From: Solidesulfovibrio magneticus RS-1
Lineage (GTDB): Bacteria; Desulfobacterota; Desulfovibrionia; Desulfovibrionales; Desulfovibrionaceae
DNA length: 64,000 nt
Assembly (NCBI RefSeq): GCF_000010665.1
Contig: NC_012796.1
Location: 3,687,501-3,751,500 of the forward strand
Direction of reading: 5' to 3'
Shown one piece after another: positions 1-7,745 of this stretch. The first letter of the stretch is position 1. Each line of letters opens with the position of its first letter. Below the pieces are notes generated by a model. The model had not been told where the DNA came from, searched no databases, and saw nothing but the letters and a program-made list of their open reading frames with translations. A program made the position numbers and the translations under genes.

Positions 1-402
1 TCGCGGCGCTTCAACGAGGCGGCGGCGGCGGCCCTGGGCCATGCGGTTCCGACGCCGAGCCTGCGCCTGGACGGCGAGCTGGCCTTTGGCGAAATCAGCT
101 CCACCCTGGTGCGCGAGTTGGCCCTGCTCGAGCCCTTTGGCTGCGGCAATCCCGAGCCGGCCTTTGCCTCGCCGCCGGTGACGGTGCAAGCCCGGCGGGC
201 CTTTGGGGAAAACCATGTGGCCCTGACCCTGCGCGATCCGGCCGCCGGGGTGACGTTTAAGGGCAAGGCCTGGCGCATGGCCGCCCAAATCGGCCAGGAG
301 ACGGCCGGCCGCACAGTGCGCGTGGCCTATTCGCCCAAGATCACCTACTTTTCCGGCATCCCGGAGATCGAGCTGCGGCTGCGCGACCTGGGGCCGGCCT
401 GA
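1..402 (+). CDS. recJ: Single-stranded-DNA exonuclease RecJ, C-terminal part
   Basis: Frame 1 is open from the first base and ends at a TGA at 400-402, giving the last 133 residues of a protein that starts before the window. The motif LEPFGCGNPEPAF is the hallmark of the RecJ C-terminal region, followed by the OB-fold segment seen in the family (residues about 50-130 of this fragment). RecJ is a 5'-to-3' single-strand exonuclease acting in recombination and mismatch repair in the cytoplasm. The catalytic DHH domain lies outside the window, so activity cannot be judged here. Confidence 0.85.
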   Translation, partial: SRRFNEAAAAALGHAVPTPSLRLDGELAFGEISSTLVRELALLEPFGCGNPEPAFASPPVTVQARRAFGENHVALTLRDPAAGVTFKGKAWRMAAQIGQETAGRTVRVAYSPKITYFSGIPEIELRLRDLGPA

Positions 403-517
403 TCGGACTTGTCAGATTGCACTACTTGCCATTGAAATGCAGCGAGTTAAGCACGATCTGCCATGGCCCCTCCCCCCGCAGGCCGCGTCGGATGCCGTGG
501 TTCCTGGCGGCCACGGG

Positions 518-555
518 CTTGCGTAAAAAAATTTTGACTCGCGTAAAAAAACGCC
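518..555. repeat. A-rich repeat, copy 1 (porin upstream region)
   Basis: Two copies of GCGTAAAAAA lie 20 bp apart (521-530 and 541-550). The first 13 bases, CTTGCGTAAAAAA, recur exactly at 21090, and ACTCGCGTA recurs in the copy near 27935. Copy 1 lies just upstream of the porin promoter, so it could be a regulator site; this is inference. Confidence 0.5.
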
Positions 556-560
556 CCATT

Positions 561-589
561 TTGTCTTGCCAAGAAGTAATGGATAACAT
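561..589 (+). promoter_or_regulatory. Probable sigma-70 promoter of the porin gene
   Basis: TTGTCT (561-566) and TAACAT (584-589) are separated by 17 bp, each matching four of six consensus bases. The start of transcription would fall near 596, leaving a leader of about 80 nt before the porin ATG. An alternative TTGACT lies at 534-539 with a poorer -10. The 403-676 interval holds no gene of its own. Confidence 0.45.
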
Positions 590-676
590 TATTGCTAAAC
601 CAAGTCGGCGGGACGCCACCCGTCGACGGCGTCGGACACCGTTTAACGCCAACTGTTTATTTTCAGGAGGAAGGTT

Positions 677-2128
677 ATGAAGCGTTACACTGTTTGGGCC
701 CTGCTGGCCGCCCTCGTTCTGGGCATGGCCGGGTTCGCCCAGGCCGCCACGGAAGTGAAGATGACCGGCGATGCCCGCGTCTACGGCGTCTTCTTTGCCA
801 ATCACAACTTCACCGGCTGGAACACCGGCAGCTGGGACAACAACAGCGGCGCCTACACCGGCGCCGGCACCCAGACCGAAGACCGTTTCCAGATCTGGGA
901 ACGTTTTCGTCTGCGTTCCGACTTCGTGGCCAACGAGGCCGTGAAGTTCCGTCTGGGCATCAAGGTTGAAGACACCTGGGGCCACGGCACCCTGACCGCC
1001 GCCAACCCGCAGGTCGCCATCGCCGTCTACCAGGCTTACCTGCAGTTCAAGCTGCCGGATTGCGACATCGAAGTCACCGCTGGTCTGCAGGATCTGTCCC
1101 TGCCGGCCAACGCCTTCTTCACCGACTCCGTTGTCTTCGGCGGCGACCGCGCTGCCGCCCTGGTCGTGAACGCCCCGCTGATCAAGGACACCCTGGCCGT
1201 GTCCGCGGGCTTCTCGCGCATGATCGACACCAACCGCACCTACGACACCACCACCACCCAGGTTGCCGACGAGCTGGATATGTACTTCCTGGCTCTGCCC
1301 ATCACCCTGGACGGCTTCAAGGCCACCCCGTGGGGCGCCGTGGCTGTTGCCGGCGACAAGGCCGGCTACTTCAACGCCGGCTTCGCCGACTACCTGATGT
1401 CCGCCGGTTCGGTCCTGTACGGTTGGAAGAACGACCAGAACGCCTACTGGTGGGCTGGCTCGACCTTCGAAGTGACCGCTCTTGACCCCGTGAAGTTCTA
1501 CGCTGACGTCATCTTCGGCGCGGGCGCCATGTCCGACCGCAAGTACGCCAAGCGCCAGGGCTGGTTCATCGACTTCGGCGCCGAGTACACCGGCTGGGAT
1601 ATCCTGACCCCGCAGGTCTTCGGCTGGTGGTCCACCGGCGAAGACGGCTCCATCCGCAACGGTTCCGAGCGTCTGCCGCAGATCCTGCCCAACTGGGGCC
1701 CGGGCAACAGCTTCCTGTTCGACGATTCCCAGGAGCTGGGCAAGGAGTCCAACATGGGCGCCAACCCGGTCGGCGCCTGGGGCCTCGGCGCTTCGCTGAA
1801 CAACATCTCGTTCATCGAAAAGCTGTCCCACATCCTGACCTTCACCTACATGCGCGGCACCAACCAGCCCGGCGCCATCCGCAAGATGAACGTGCTGCTT
1901 GGTTCCAACCCGTACTACACCATGGGTCGCGACCTGACGACTGAGGAATCCCTCATGGCCGTCAACTTCGACACCAAGTACATGATCTACGAGAACCTGG
2001 CCGCCGTCATGGAGACGGGCTGGGCTCACGGCGATTTCCAGTCCAGCGTCTGGGGCCATCGCCTGGCCAGCAAGTCCCGCGAGGGCGACGCCTGGAAGGT
2101 CGCTTTCGGTCTGACTTACAAGTTCTAG
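677..2128 (+). CDS. Outer membrane homotrimeric porin
   Basis: This encodes 483 residues. The start is set by AGGAGG at about 665-670. Residues 1-23 form a clear signal peptide (MKRYTVWALLAALVLGMAGF then AQA). The mature protein is rich in alternating aromatic and polar stretches and ends in a beta-strand with terminal Phe (LTYKF), the signature recognised by the BAM complex. Length and style match the Desulfovibrio homotrimeric porin family, which allows small solutes such as lactate and sulfate to cross the outer membrane. It is monocistronic, with its own promoter and a strong terminator. Codon use is highly biased towards C-ending codons, as expected of an abundant protein. Confidence 0.85.
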   Translation: MKRYTVWALLAALVLGMAGFAQAATEVKMTGDARVYGVFFANHNFTGWNTGSWDNNSGAYTGAGTQTEDRFQIWERFRLRSDFVANEAVKFRLGIKVEDTWGHGTLTAANPQVAIAVYQAYLQFKLPDCDIEVTAGLQDLSLPANAFFTDSVVFGGDRAAALVVNAPLIKDTLAVSAGFSRMIDTNRTYDTTTTQVADELDMYFLALPITLDGFKATPWGAVAVAGDKAGYFNAGFADYLMSAGSVLYGWKNDQNAYWWAGSTFEVTALDPVKFYADVIFGAGAMSDRKYAKRQGWFIDFGAEYTGWDILTPQVFGWWSTGEDGSIRNGSERLPQILPNWGPGNSFLFDDSQELGKESNMGANPVGAWGLGASLNNISFIEKLSHILTFTYMRGTNQPGAIRKMNVLLGSNPYYTMGRDLTTEESLMAVNFDTKYMIYENLAAVMETGWAHGDFQSSVWGHRLASKSREGDAWKVAFGLTYKF

Positions 2129-2165
2129 TTCACCTGCGGCGTTATCCGACTGTCCGATGCCACGG

Positions 2166-2195
2166 CCGGGCCCCTTCGGGGGCCCGGTTTTTTTT
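2166..2195 (+). terminator. Intrinsic terminator of the porin gene
   Basis: A perfect 9-bp stem CCGGGCCCC / GGGGCCCGG with a TTCG tetraloop (2175-2178) is followed by eight T residues (2188-2195). This is a textbook rho-independent terminator 37 bp after the porin stop. Confidence 0.95.
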
Positions 2196-2699
2196 GGCGT
2201 TCTGCGCCGGCCAATGGAGGGAAAGCCCCCTGCCGCATGCCCCGGCAACGTGGAAAGCGGCGTGACAAGGCAACGGCCGTGAGACACGCCGACACTCAGC
2301 CAGTGGCGGCGCGCCTGGAAAAAGGCTGCTTCCGGCTATCCCGCTACGTATGGCATGGCGACGGGCGAGGGCCGCCAACACCGTCATCCGGCAGATGGCG
2401 ACGCACATCAGGCGCGGCTATCCTGCTTCGGGCTTTGGCTGCCAACAGGATACCGTCCATCGCCTCATGGCTTGAAGGCGGCCGAAGTGCAGACCAGACG
2501 GGACGATTGCCTGCCCGGCATCGCCTGCCGGCCAGACCGGGCAGGAACGATTCCACAGTCCGGCAACCGGGAAAAGGACTGGCAAAGCCCAAGCCCCACG
2601 CCTCTCTCCCGCGACAGCGCCGCGCATCGGCCCGGCTTCTCCGTCTATCGCATTCTCCTCCCCGGCCAAGGACCGCCCCCTATCTTGTCGCCAAAGCTC
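2196..2699. other. Intergenic gap with no supported gene
   Basis: About 500 bp lie between the porin terminator and the terminator of the opposing transport operon. Open frames exist on both strands but show no recognisable domain, no good ribosome binding site and arginine/proline-rich composition typical of shadow frames in GC-rich DNA. I see no tRNA or known RNA structure here. Confidence 0.5.
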
Positions 2700-2742
2700 A
2701 AAAAAAGCGGGGCCGGACGCGGCAATCGCGTCCGGCCCCGCT
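2700..2742 (-). terminator. Intrinsic terminator of the Mla-type operon
   Basis: Read on the minus strand, a perfect 15-bp stem (2742-2728 with 2720-2706) with a 7-nt loop is followed by a run of T (complement of A at 2701-2706). It sits 30 bp beyond the lipoprotein stop codon. Confidence 0.93.
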
Positions 2743-2771
2743 CCACTCGGGCGAAAGAGAGGTCAGCCCGG

Positions 2772-3377
2772 CTATTTGCCGGCCAAGGTGGCCGCGACTT
2801 CCTTGGCGAACTTCTCCACCAGCCGGCTCTCGGCCGCGGCCAGACTGGCATAGTCCGGCCCGGAGACCGGCTCGCGGTAGTCACCGGAACGCCACTCCAG
2901 GGTCTTGTGGTCGGCGTCCAGGACGGACCAGTTGACACGCAGCACGGCTTCCTGGCCCAGGGTTCCGTCGAGGCGAGCCACCTGGATGACCACCTGGCGC
3001 TCCAGGCGCGCCCCAACCGGCCAGGGGTAGGTGTAGATCGGCTTGACGCACACCAGCCGCGACAGGTTCTCGGTCAGCGCCCGCTGGAAGTTGTCGTGGG
3101 GGGCCTCGATCCACTGCTCGAACTCGGCCAGATGCATCTGGTTGGCCCCGGTGCGGGTGACGATCTGGGAACGGTCCAGGTAGGACGGGAAGTCCACCGG
3201 CCCGATGCCCACGGCCAGGCACGGGCCGGACGGCCCGCTGCCTTCGGCGGCCGGGGCCGCTCCGCTTAGGGAGTAGAAATGGGTGGGCGCGGATTTGCCG
3301 CAGCCGACCAGAAGCGGCAGCAGGCAGGCCGCGCCGGCGGCCAGGATCACGACGAGGCGACGGATGGCGGGGTTCAT
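2772..3377 (-). CDS. Lipoprotein component of Mla/Pqi-type lipid transporter
   Basis: This encodes 201 residues. It has a lipoprotein signal with lipobox LVGC at about residue 26, then a domain of the ABC-type transport auxiliary lipoprotein family (PqiC/YmbA-like, formerly DUF330), recognisable from FYSL near the N-terminus, the IGPVDFPSYLDRSQIVTR segment and the EFEQWIE motif. Family members sit on the inner face of the outer membrane and partner an MCE protein in lipid traffic. Its start overlaps the stop of the MCE gene by 4 bp, so translation is coupled. It is the last gene of a four-gene operon. The exact lipid and direction of transport are unknown. Confidence 0.8.
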   Translation of the reverse strand: MNPAIRRLVVILAAGAACLLPLLVGCGKSAPTHFYSLSGAAPAAEGSGPSGPCLAVGIGPVDFPSYLDRSQIVTRTGANQMHLAEFEQWIEAPHDNFQRALTENLSRLVCVKPIYTYPWPVGARLERQVVIQVARLDGTLGQEAVLRVNWSVLDADHKTLEWRSGDYREPVSGPDYASLAAAESRLVEKFAKEVAATLAGK

Positions 3378-4384
3378 TTGCGGGGTCCTCCCTTGCCCTG
3401 GATGAGCGCTTCGGGGTGGCGTTCGAGGTAGTCGGCCAGTTCCCGGATGGCCCGGGCGGCGGCGGCGATTTCCGACAGCGCCCGGTTGAGGTCAGTGACC
3501 GTGGGCGAATCGCTGTTGATGATCTTCTGGAACCGGCTAATCGCCGCCCGGCTCTCCTTCATGGTGGCGTCAAAGGAATCCATGGCCGTCTTGGCCGAGA
3601 CGCTAATGCCTTCGGTACGCTTGTCGAGATGTTTGGCCAGTTCGGTGAAGCTTTGGGCCGCGTCCTCGAAGTTCTTGGACAACGGACCGACCTGGGCGCG
3701 CAGTTCGGTGACGAGCTCGCCGCCGCTGGTCAACACGGCATCGATCTTGGCCGGCATCTTGGTCAGTTCGGGCGAATTGACGAGCTGTTCGATGCCGGTC
3801 ACTGCGCCAATCAGGCGGTTGACCAACTCTTGGAGCGGCAGTTGCTTGATGGTCTCGGTGAGCTTTTCAAAGGTCGAGGGCACGGTGGGGATTTCCGGCA
3901 ACGGCGCGCCGCCGACCAGACGCACCGGCGTGTCGGGCATGAGGTCCAGGGACACGGCCAGTTGGCCGGTGACGAAGCTTTGGGTCACAAGCTGCGCCCG
4001 CAGCCCTTTTTCGATGAGCTGGGACAGCAGATCGCCCGGGGTTTCCTTGCGGGCCTGGACCAGGGTTTCCGCGCCCTTGGTCTTTTCGTTCGGGGCCAGC
4101 TTGATCTTGTTGCCCAGAATCTCGATCACCACCGGAATGTAGAAATGCAGCCGCGAGGCGTCGGCCTCGATGCTGATCTCCTTGACCGAGCCGATGGGCA
4201 CGCCGCGAAACAGCACCGGCGCGCCGACTTCCAGACCCGAGACGGAGTTGGGAAAGTACATGATGCAGGGAAACGTCTTGGTGAAAAACACGCCCGAACC
4301 CAGGGCGACGATGGCTGCCAGGGCCAGGGTCAGCGCCCCCAGCACGAAAAGCCCGATCATGGTCTTGTTGGCCTTGCCGCTCAT
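3374..4384 (-). CDS. mlaD: MlaD-family (MCE domain) substrate-binding protein
   Basis: This encodes 336 residues. A single N-terminal membrane anchor (about residues 8-30) is followed by an MCE domain (about 38-115; FPNSVSGLEVGAPVLFRGV is typical), then a long helical region with coiled-coil character (about 160-320). MCE proteins form periplasmic hexamers that carry phospholipids between membranes. It lies 2 bp after the ATPase gene and overlaps the lipoprotein gene by 4 bp. The long C-terminal helix resembles the tunnel-forming extensions of Pqi/Yeb-type MCE proteins more than the short E. coli MlaD, so the bridge may be longer; that is inference. Confidence 0.85.
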   Translation of the reverse strand: MSGKANKTMIGLFVLGALTLALAAIVALGSGVFFTKTFPCIMYFPNSVSGLEVGAPVLFRGVPIGSVKEISIEADASRLHFYIPVVIEILGNKIKLAPNEKTKGAETLVQARKETPGDLLSQLIEKGLRAQLVTQSFVTGQLAVSLDLMPDTPVRLVGGAPLPEIPTVPSTFEKLTETIKQLPLQELVNRLIGAVTGIEQLVNSPELTKMPAKIDAVLTSGGELVTELRAQVGPLSKNFEDAAQSFTELAKHLDKRTEGISVSAKTAMDSFDATMKESRAAISRFQKIINSDSPTVTDLNRALSEIAAAARAIRELADYLERHPEALIQGKGGPRK

Positions 4385-4386
4385 GG

Positions 4387-5196
4387 TCAGTCGTCCTTTT
4401 GCTGTTCCTGGCCCCGGGTGAGGAACCGGCGGAGCTGGGGGTCTTGGCTGTGGGCCAGCAGTTCCTTGGGGTCGCCGCTGGCGGTCATGGTCCGGGTTTC
4501 CACGTCGAGATAGACGGAGTTGTTGCCGATGGCGAAAATGCTGGCCAGTTCATGGGTGACCACCACAAACGTGGCCTTGAGACTCTCGCGCAGCTCCAAG
4601 ATAAGTTCGTCCAAGAGATGGGCGCTGACCGGGTCCAGCCCGGCCGAAGGCTCGTCGAAAAACAGAATGTCCGGGTCCAGGGCCATGGCCCGGGCCAGCC
4701 CGGCCCGCTTGCACATGCCTCCGCTGATTTCCGAGGGATAGAAGTCCTCGAACCCGGCCAGACCCACCAGGGCGAGCTTGAGCGAGCAGACCTCGCGGAT
4801 CTGCTTGCGGGTAAGCGCCGTGTACTGCGAAAGCGGCAAGGCGATGTTCTCGGCCAGGGTCATGGAGCTGAAAAGCGCCCCGGACTGGTAAAGGATGCCG
4901 GTGCGCCGGGAAATGGCCGCCCGGGTGGCCGGTTCGGCGTCCCACAGGCTTCCCTCGCGGTAGTACACCTTGCCGGCGGCCGGTTCCTTAAGGCCCACCA
5001 GCACCCGCAGCAGGGTCGATTTGCCGCAGCCGCTGCCGCCCATGATGATGAAGATGTCGCCCTTTTGGACCACGAAATTCAGCTCGCGCATGATGACGAA
5101 GTCGCCGTAGGCCATGGTCAGGCCCTCGACCCGGATGGCCGGATCGTCCGTTGCGGCGGCGCTCACCTGGGCGGCGGTGTCGTAAACGGGCTTCAC
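4387..5196 (-). CDS. mlaF: ABC transporter ATP-binding protein, MlaF type
   Basis: This encodes 269 residues. It has Walker A GGSGCGKST, a signature sequence SGGM, Walker B DILFFDEPSAGLDP and a switch histidine in VVTHEL. Homology is to MlaF/Ttg2A, the ATPase driving phospholipid exchange through the MlaE permease at the inner membrane. It starts 7 bp after the permease gene and is followed after 2 bp by the MCE gene. An N-terminal extension of about 20 residues precedes the usual start of the ATPase domain. Confidence 0.9.
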   Translation of the reverse strand: MKPVYDTAAQVSAAATDDPAIRVEGLTMAYGDFVIMRELNFVVQKGDIFIIMGGSGCGKSTLLRVLVGLKEPAAGKVYYREGSLWDAEPATRAAISRRTGILYQSGALFSSMTLAENIALPLSQYTALTRKQIREVCSLKLALVGLAGFEDFYPSEISGGMCKRAGLARAMALDPDILFFDEPSAGLDPVSAHLLDELILELRESLKATFVVVTHELASIFAIGNNSVYLDVETRTMTASGDPKELLAHSQDPQLRRFLTRGQEQQKDD

Positions 5197-5203
5197 GCGG
5201 GCC

Positions 5204-6358
5204 TCACACGCCGATGATGTTGCAGCACACGGTCAGGATGGCCGTGGCGATGACGATGGCCAAAATGCTCGTGACCACGGCGGCCGTGGTGGCCTGCCCG
5301 ACGCCCAGGGCGCTGCGGCCGCAGCGCATCCCCCGGTAGCAGCCGGCCATGGCCACCAGCACCCCGAACACCGTGCTGTGGACCAGCCCAATCCAGAAGT
5401 TGGCCAGGGGCACCGACTGCCAGGTATGGGTCAGGTACTGGATGGGGTTGATCTTAAGCATGAACACGCCCACCACGAAACCGCCCATGATGCCCATGAG
5501 GTCGGCGTAGATGCACAAAAGCGGCATCATGAGGACCAGGGCGATCATACGCGGCAACACGAGAAACTGGGTCGGCGAAAAGCCGAAGGTGCGCAGGGCG
5601 TCGATTTCCTCGTTGACCTGCATGGTGCCCAGTTCGGCGGCGTAGGCCGCGCCGGTGCGGCCGGCCATGATGATGCCGGTCATGATCGCGCCCATGACCC
5701 GCACCATGGCGATGCCGACGATGGTGGAAACGTAGATCTGCGCCCCGAACTGCGACAGCTGGATAGCCCCGACAAAGGCCAGGATGAGGCCGACCAGGAA
5801 GCTTATGAGCGACACGATGCCCAGGGCGTCGATGCTGGCCTGGTAAATAAGCGTCGTCAGCTGGGAACGCTGGAACACCGCCCGTCCCGTCACCAGGGCC
5901 CAGGCGGCCAGGGTCACGTCGCCGGTGAAATCGAGCAGGTTTCGCACGCCCTGGGCCGCGCCGTAGCCCATGTCGGCCATGCGCTCCAGAAAGGGCGTGC
6001 GCTTGGCCGCGCGGGCCGCGCCCTGGCGTTCGGGCACCTTGGCGGCCAGGGCCAGCAGGCTCTCCACGCCCGGGGGCAGGGCGCCGGCGTCCACGGCCAC
6101 GCCGCGTTCCCGGGCCAGGGCGATGATGGCCCGGCACTGGGTGAGAAACAGGCTGTCCCAGCCGGTCACGCCCTCCCCGGCCAGCACGAGCTTTTGGGGC
6201 GCGGGAGAAGCGGCCAGGGCCTGACGCACCGCCTCGATGTCGGGCAGGGTCTGGTCCATGCGCCAGGAACCGGAAAAGGTCAGGGTCACGACGCCGCCGG
6301 AGGCAACGATGTCGCGGTGCGGGGCGTCAGCCCGGGGCGGAGCGGCCGGACGTGTCAT
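5204..6358 (-). CDS. mlaE: MlaE-family ABC permease with N-terminal STAS domain
   Basis: This encodes 384 residues. Residues 18-110 look like a STAS domain (the MlaB partner of E. coli fused in one chain). Residues 125-384 form the MlaE permease with about five membrane segments and the conserved stretch GAIMTGIIMAGRTGAAYAAE. It is the first gene of the operon mlaE-mlaF-mlaD-lipoprotein. No clear Shine-Dalgarno precedes the chosen ATG, so the real start could be slightly internal. Fused STAS-MlaE proteins are common outside the enterobacteria. Confidence 0.87.
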   Translation of the reverse strand: MTRPAAPPRADAPHRDIVASGGVVTLTFSGSWRMDQTLPDIEAVRQALAASPAPQKLVLAGEGVTGWDSLFLTQCRAIIALARERGVAVDAGALPPGVESLLALAAKVPERQGAARAAKRTPFLERMADMGYGAAQGVRNLLDFTGDVTLAAWALVTGRAVFQRSQLTTLIYQASIDALGIVSLISFLVGLILAFVGAIQLSQFGAQIYVSTIVGIAMVRVMGAIMTGIIMAGRTGAAYAAELGTMQVNEEIDALRTFGFSPTQFLVLPRMIALVLMMPLLCIYADLMGIMGGFVVGVFMLKINPIQYLTHTWQSVPLANFWIGLVHSTVFGVLVAMAGCYRGMRCGRSALGVGQATTAAVVTSILAIVIATAILTVCCNIIGV

Positions 6359-6464
6359 GACGGGAAAAGAGTATGGCGCATGGGCGGTCCGAAAGTGACG
6401 GGTTTATCCCGGCCATGGGCCGGACGGGGCACACCATGCCCCTGGCCGGCCCGAATGCCAAGCG

Positions 6465-6806
6465 TCATTTTTGCTTCGGGTACAACCGGTTGCACTGCTG
6501 CTCGCACAGGGAGCCGCCGTGGTCGAGCATGTAGAAGCAGTTGCGGCCCAGGTATTTGTTGTTCTGGTCGATGAAAATCTTGTTGCAGGCCGCCCGGCAG
6601 GCCTCGACGTTGGGATAGTCCGTCTTGAACACGTCCTGGAAGGTCTGGCAGATTTCCATGTCCGAATCGCAGGGGTCCGGCCCAAAGGGCATGATGCAAT
6701 TGCCGTAGAACATGGAATCGGAATAGGGTTTGACCTGCACGGGGGTACAGGCCGTCATCAGGCCCAAAACCGCAGCGGTGGCAAGGCAGGCGAAACGGCG
6801 CGTCAT
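6465..6806 (-). CDS. Cys-rich small lipoprotein of unknown function
   Basis: This encodes 113 residues. GGAGG lies 5 bp before the ATG. The N-terminus MTRRFACLATAAVLGLMTAC is a lipoprotein signal with acylated Cys at position 20. The mature part holds eight further Cys (in the segments GNCIMPFGPDPCDSD, ICQTF, CRAACNK, NCFYM and LCEQQC), suggesting a disulfide-stabilised periplasmic fold. It lies between the Mla operon and prepilin peptidase, same strand, about 107 bp from the former. I do not recognise a family; function unknown. Confidence 0.7.
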   Translation of the reverse strand: MTRRFACLATAAVLGLMTACTPVQVKPYSDSMFYGNCIMPFGPDPCDSDMEICQTFQDVFKTDYPNVEACRAACNKIFIDQNNKYLGRNCFYMLDHGGSLCEQQCNRLYPKQK

Positions 6807-6902
6807 GGCGTCCTCCGTCGGGATGGCGGTACGGCCCGTGGGCCTGTCGGTTCTCTAACACGAAGCATCGGCCCCAGGCCAGCCCAAGCCCGGGTCCGGC
6901 GG

Positions 6903-7694
6903 TCAGCGGCCGGCCAAAAGGGCGAAAATCCGCTGGCCGTAGAGCATCTGGATCATGCCGCCCAGACACAAAAACGGGCCGAAGGGAATGGGCATCTGCC
7001 GGTCCTTGCCCCGGCCCAGGACATAGTAGGGGCTGGCGACCAGGGCGGCCAGACTGCCCATGAGCACGGCATAGGGCAGCCCCAAGCCCCCTACGGCCCC
7101 ACCGATGGAGAGCATGAGCTTGACGTCGCCCCCGCCCAGCCCGTCCACGCCCTTGGCCGTGCGGTAGGCGGCGGCCAGCAGCCAAAAGACGCCAAAGCCC
7201 AGGGCCGCGCCGACGCCGGCCAGCACCGGCCCGATGGCCGGGTCCAAGGCGCCCAGGGCCAGGCCAAGCACGGCCGCCGGATAGGTGAGGTAATTGGGCA
7301 GCAGATAGACCGCGAAATCGATGCCCGAGGCGATGATGAAAAGCCCGCCCAGGGCGAGGTAGCCCAGAAAAAACCAGCTCGGCCCGAAATGCAGGGCGCA
7401 AAGCGTCGCCCAGGCCGCCGAGGCCAGTTCAATGAGCGGATACAGCGGCGAAATGGGCTTGCGGCAGGCCGCGCAGCGCCCCCGCAGCAGCAGATAGCTC
7501 ACCACCGGCACAAGCTCCCAGGGCCGCAGCCGATGCCCGCACTCCGGGCAGTGGGACGGCGGCGACACGATGGAGGTCTCGCGGATGCCCCGGGAGACGC
7601 ACACCGAATAAAAGCTCCCCAGCACCAGCCCCAAAATGGCTGCAGCAACCGGAAACGCATACGGGAAGAGGGTAATGTCGATGGCGGCGGTCAT
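6903..7694 (-). CDS. Prepilin peptidase / N-methyltransferase (PilD, GspO type)
   Basis: This encodes 263 residues from the ATG at 7694; an open frame extends 31 codons further upstream but lacks homology. The zinc-binding pair CPECG and CAAC (about residues 49-80) belongs to the methyltransferase domain, and the two catalytic aspartates lie in GIDFAVYLLP and GGGDVKLM, typical of aspartic prepilin peptidases. It has about seven membrane segments. It cleaves and methylates type IV pilins or type II pseudopilins at the inner membrane. No pilus genes are adjacent in this window, so its substrates lie elsewhere. It diverges from the CDF exporter gene, with 51 bp between the start codons. Confidence 0.88.
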   Translation of the reverse strand: MTAAIDITLFPYAFPVAAAILGLVLGSFYSVCVSRGIRETSIVSPPSHCPECGHRLRPWELVPVVSYLLLRGRCAACRKPISPLYPLIELASAAWATLCALHFGPSWFFLGYLALGGLFIIASGIDFAVYLLPNYLTYPAAVLGLALGALDPAIGPVLAGVGAALGFGVFWLLAAAYRTAKGVDGLGGGDVKLMLSIGGAVGGLGLPYAVLMGSLAALVASPYYVLGRGKDRQMPIPFGPFLCLGGMIQMLYGQRIFALLAGR

Positions 7695-7745
7695 CGGCTT
7701 CTTGTGTCCGTCCGGCCGCCCCGCGTCAAGGAAAAGCCCTCGGCC

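Noticed and set aside
422-2287. 621-codon open frame antisense to the porin gene
   Set aside because: It covers the porin in a shadow frame, has no domain, no ribosome binding site and contains biased composition forced by the strong codon bias of the porin.
2237-2935. 232-codon plus-strand frame between porin and Mla-type genes
   Set aside because: It crosses the minus-strand terminator and enters the lipoprotein gene antisense; composition is typical of a shadow frame.
6355-7401. 348-codon minus-strand frame overlapping the Cys-rich lipoprotein and prepilin peptidase
   Set aside because: It runs out of frame through two recognised genes and has arginine/proline-rich low-quality sequence.
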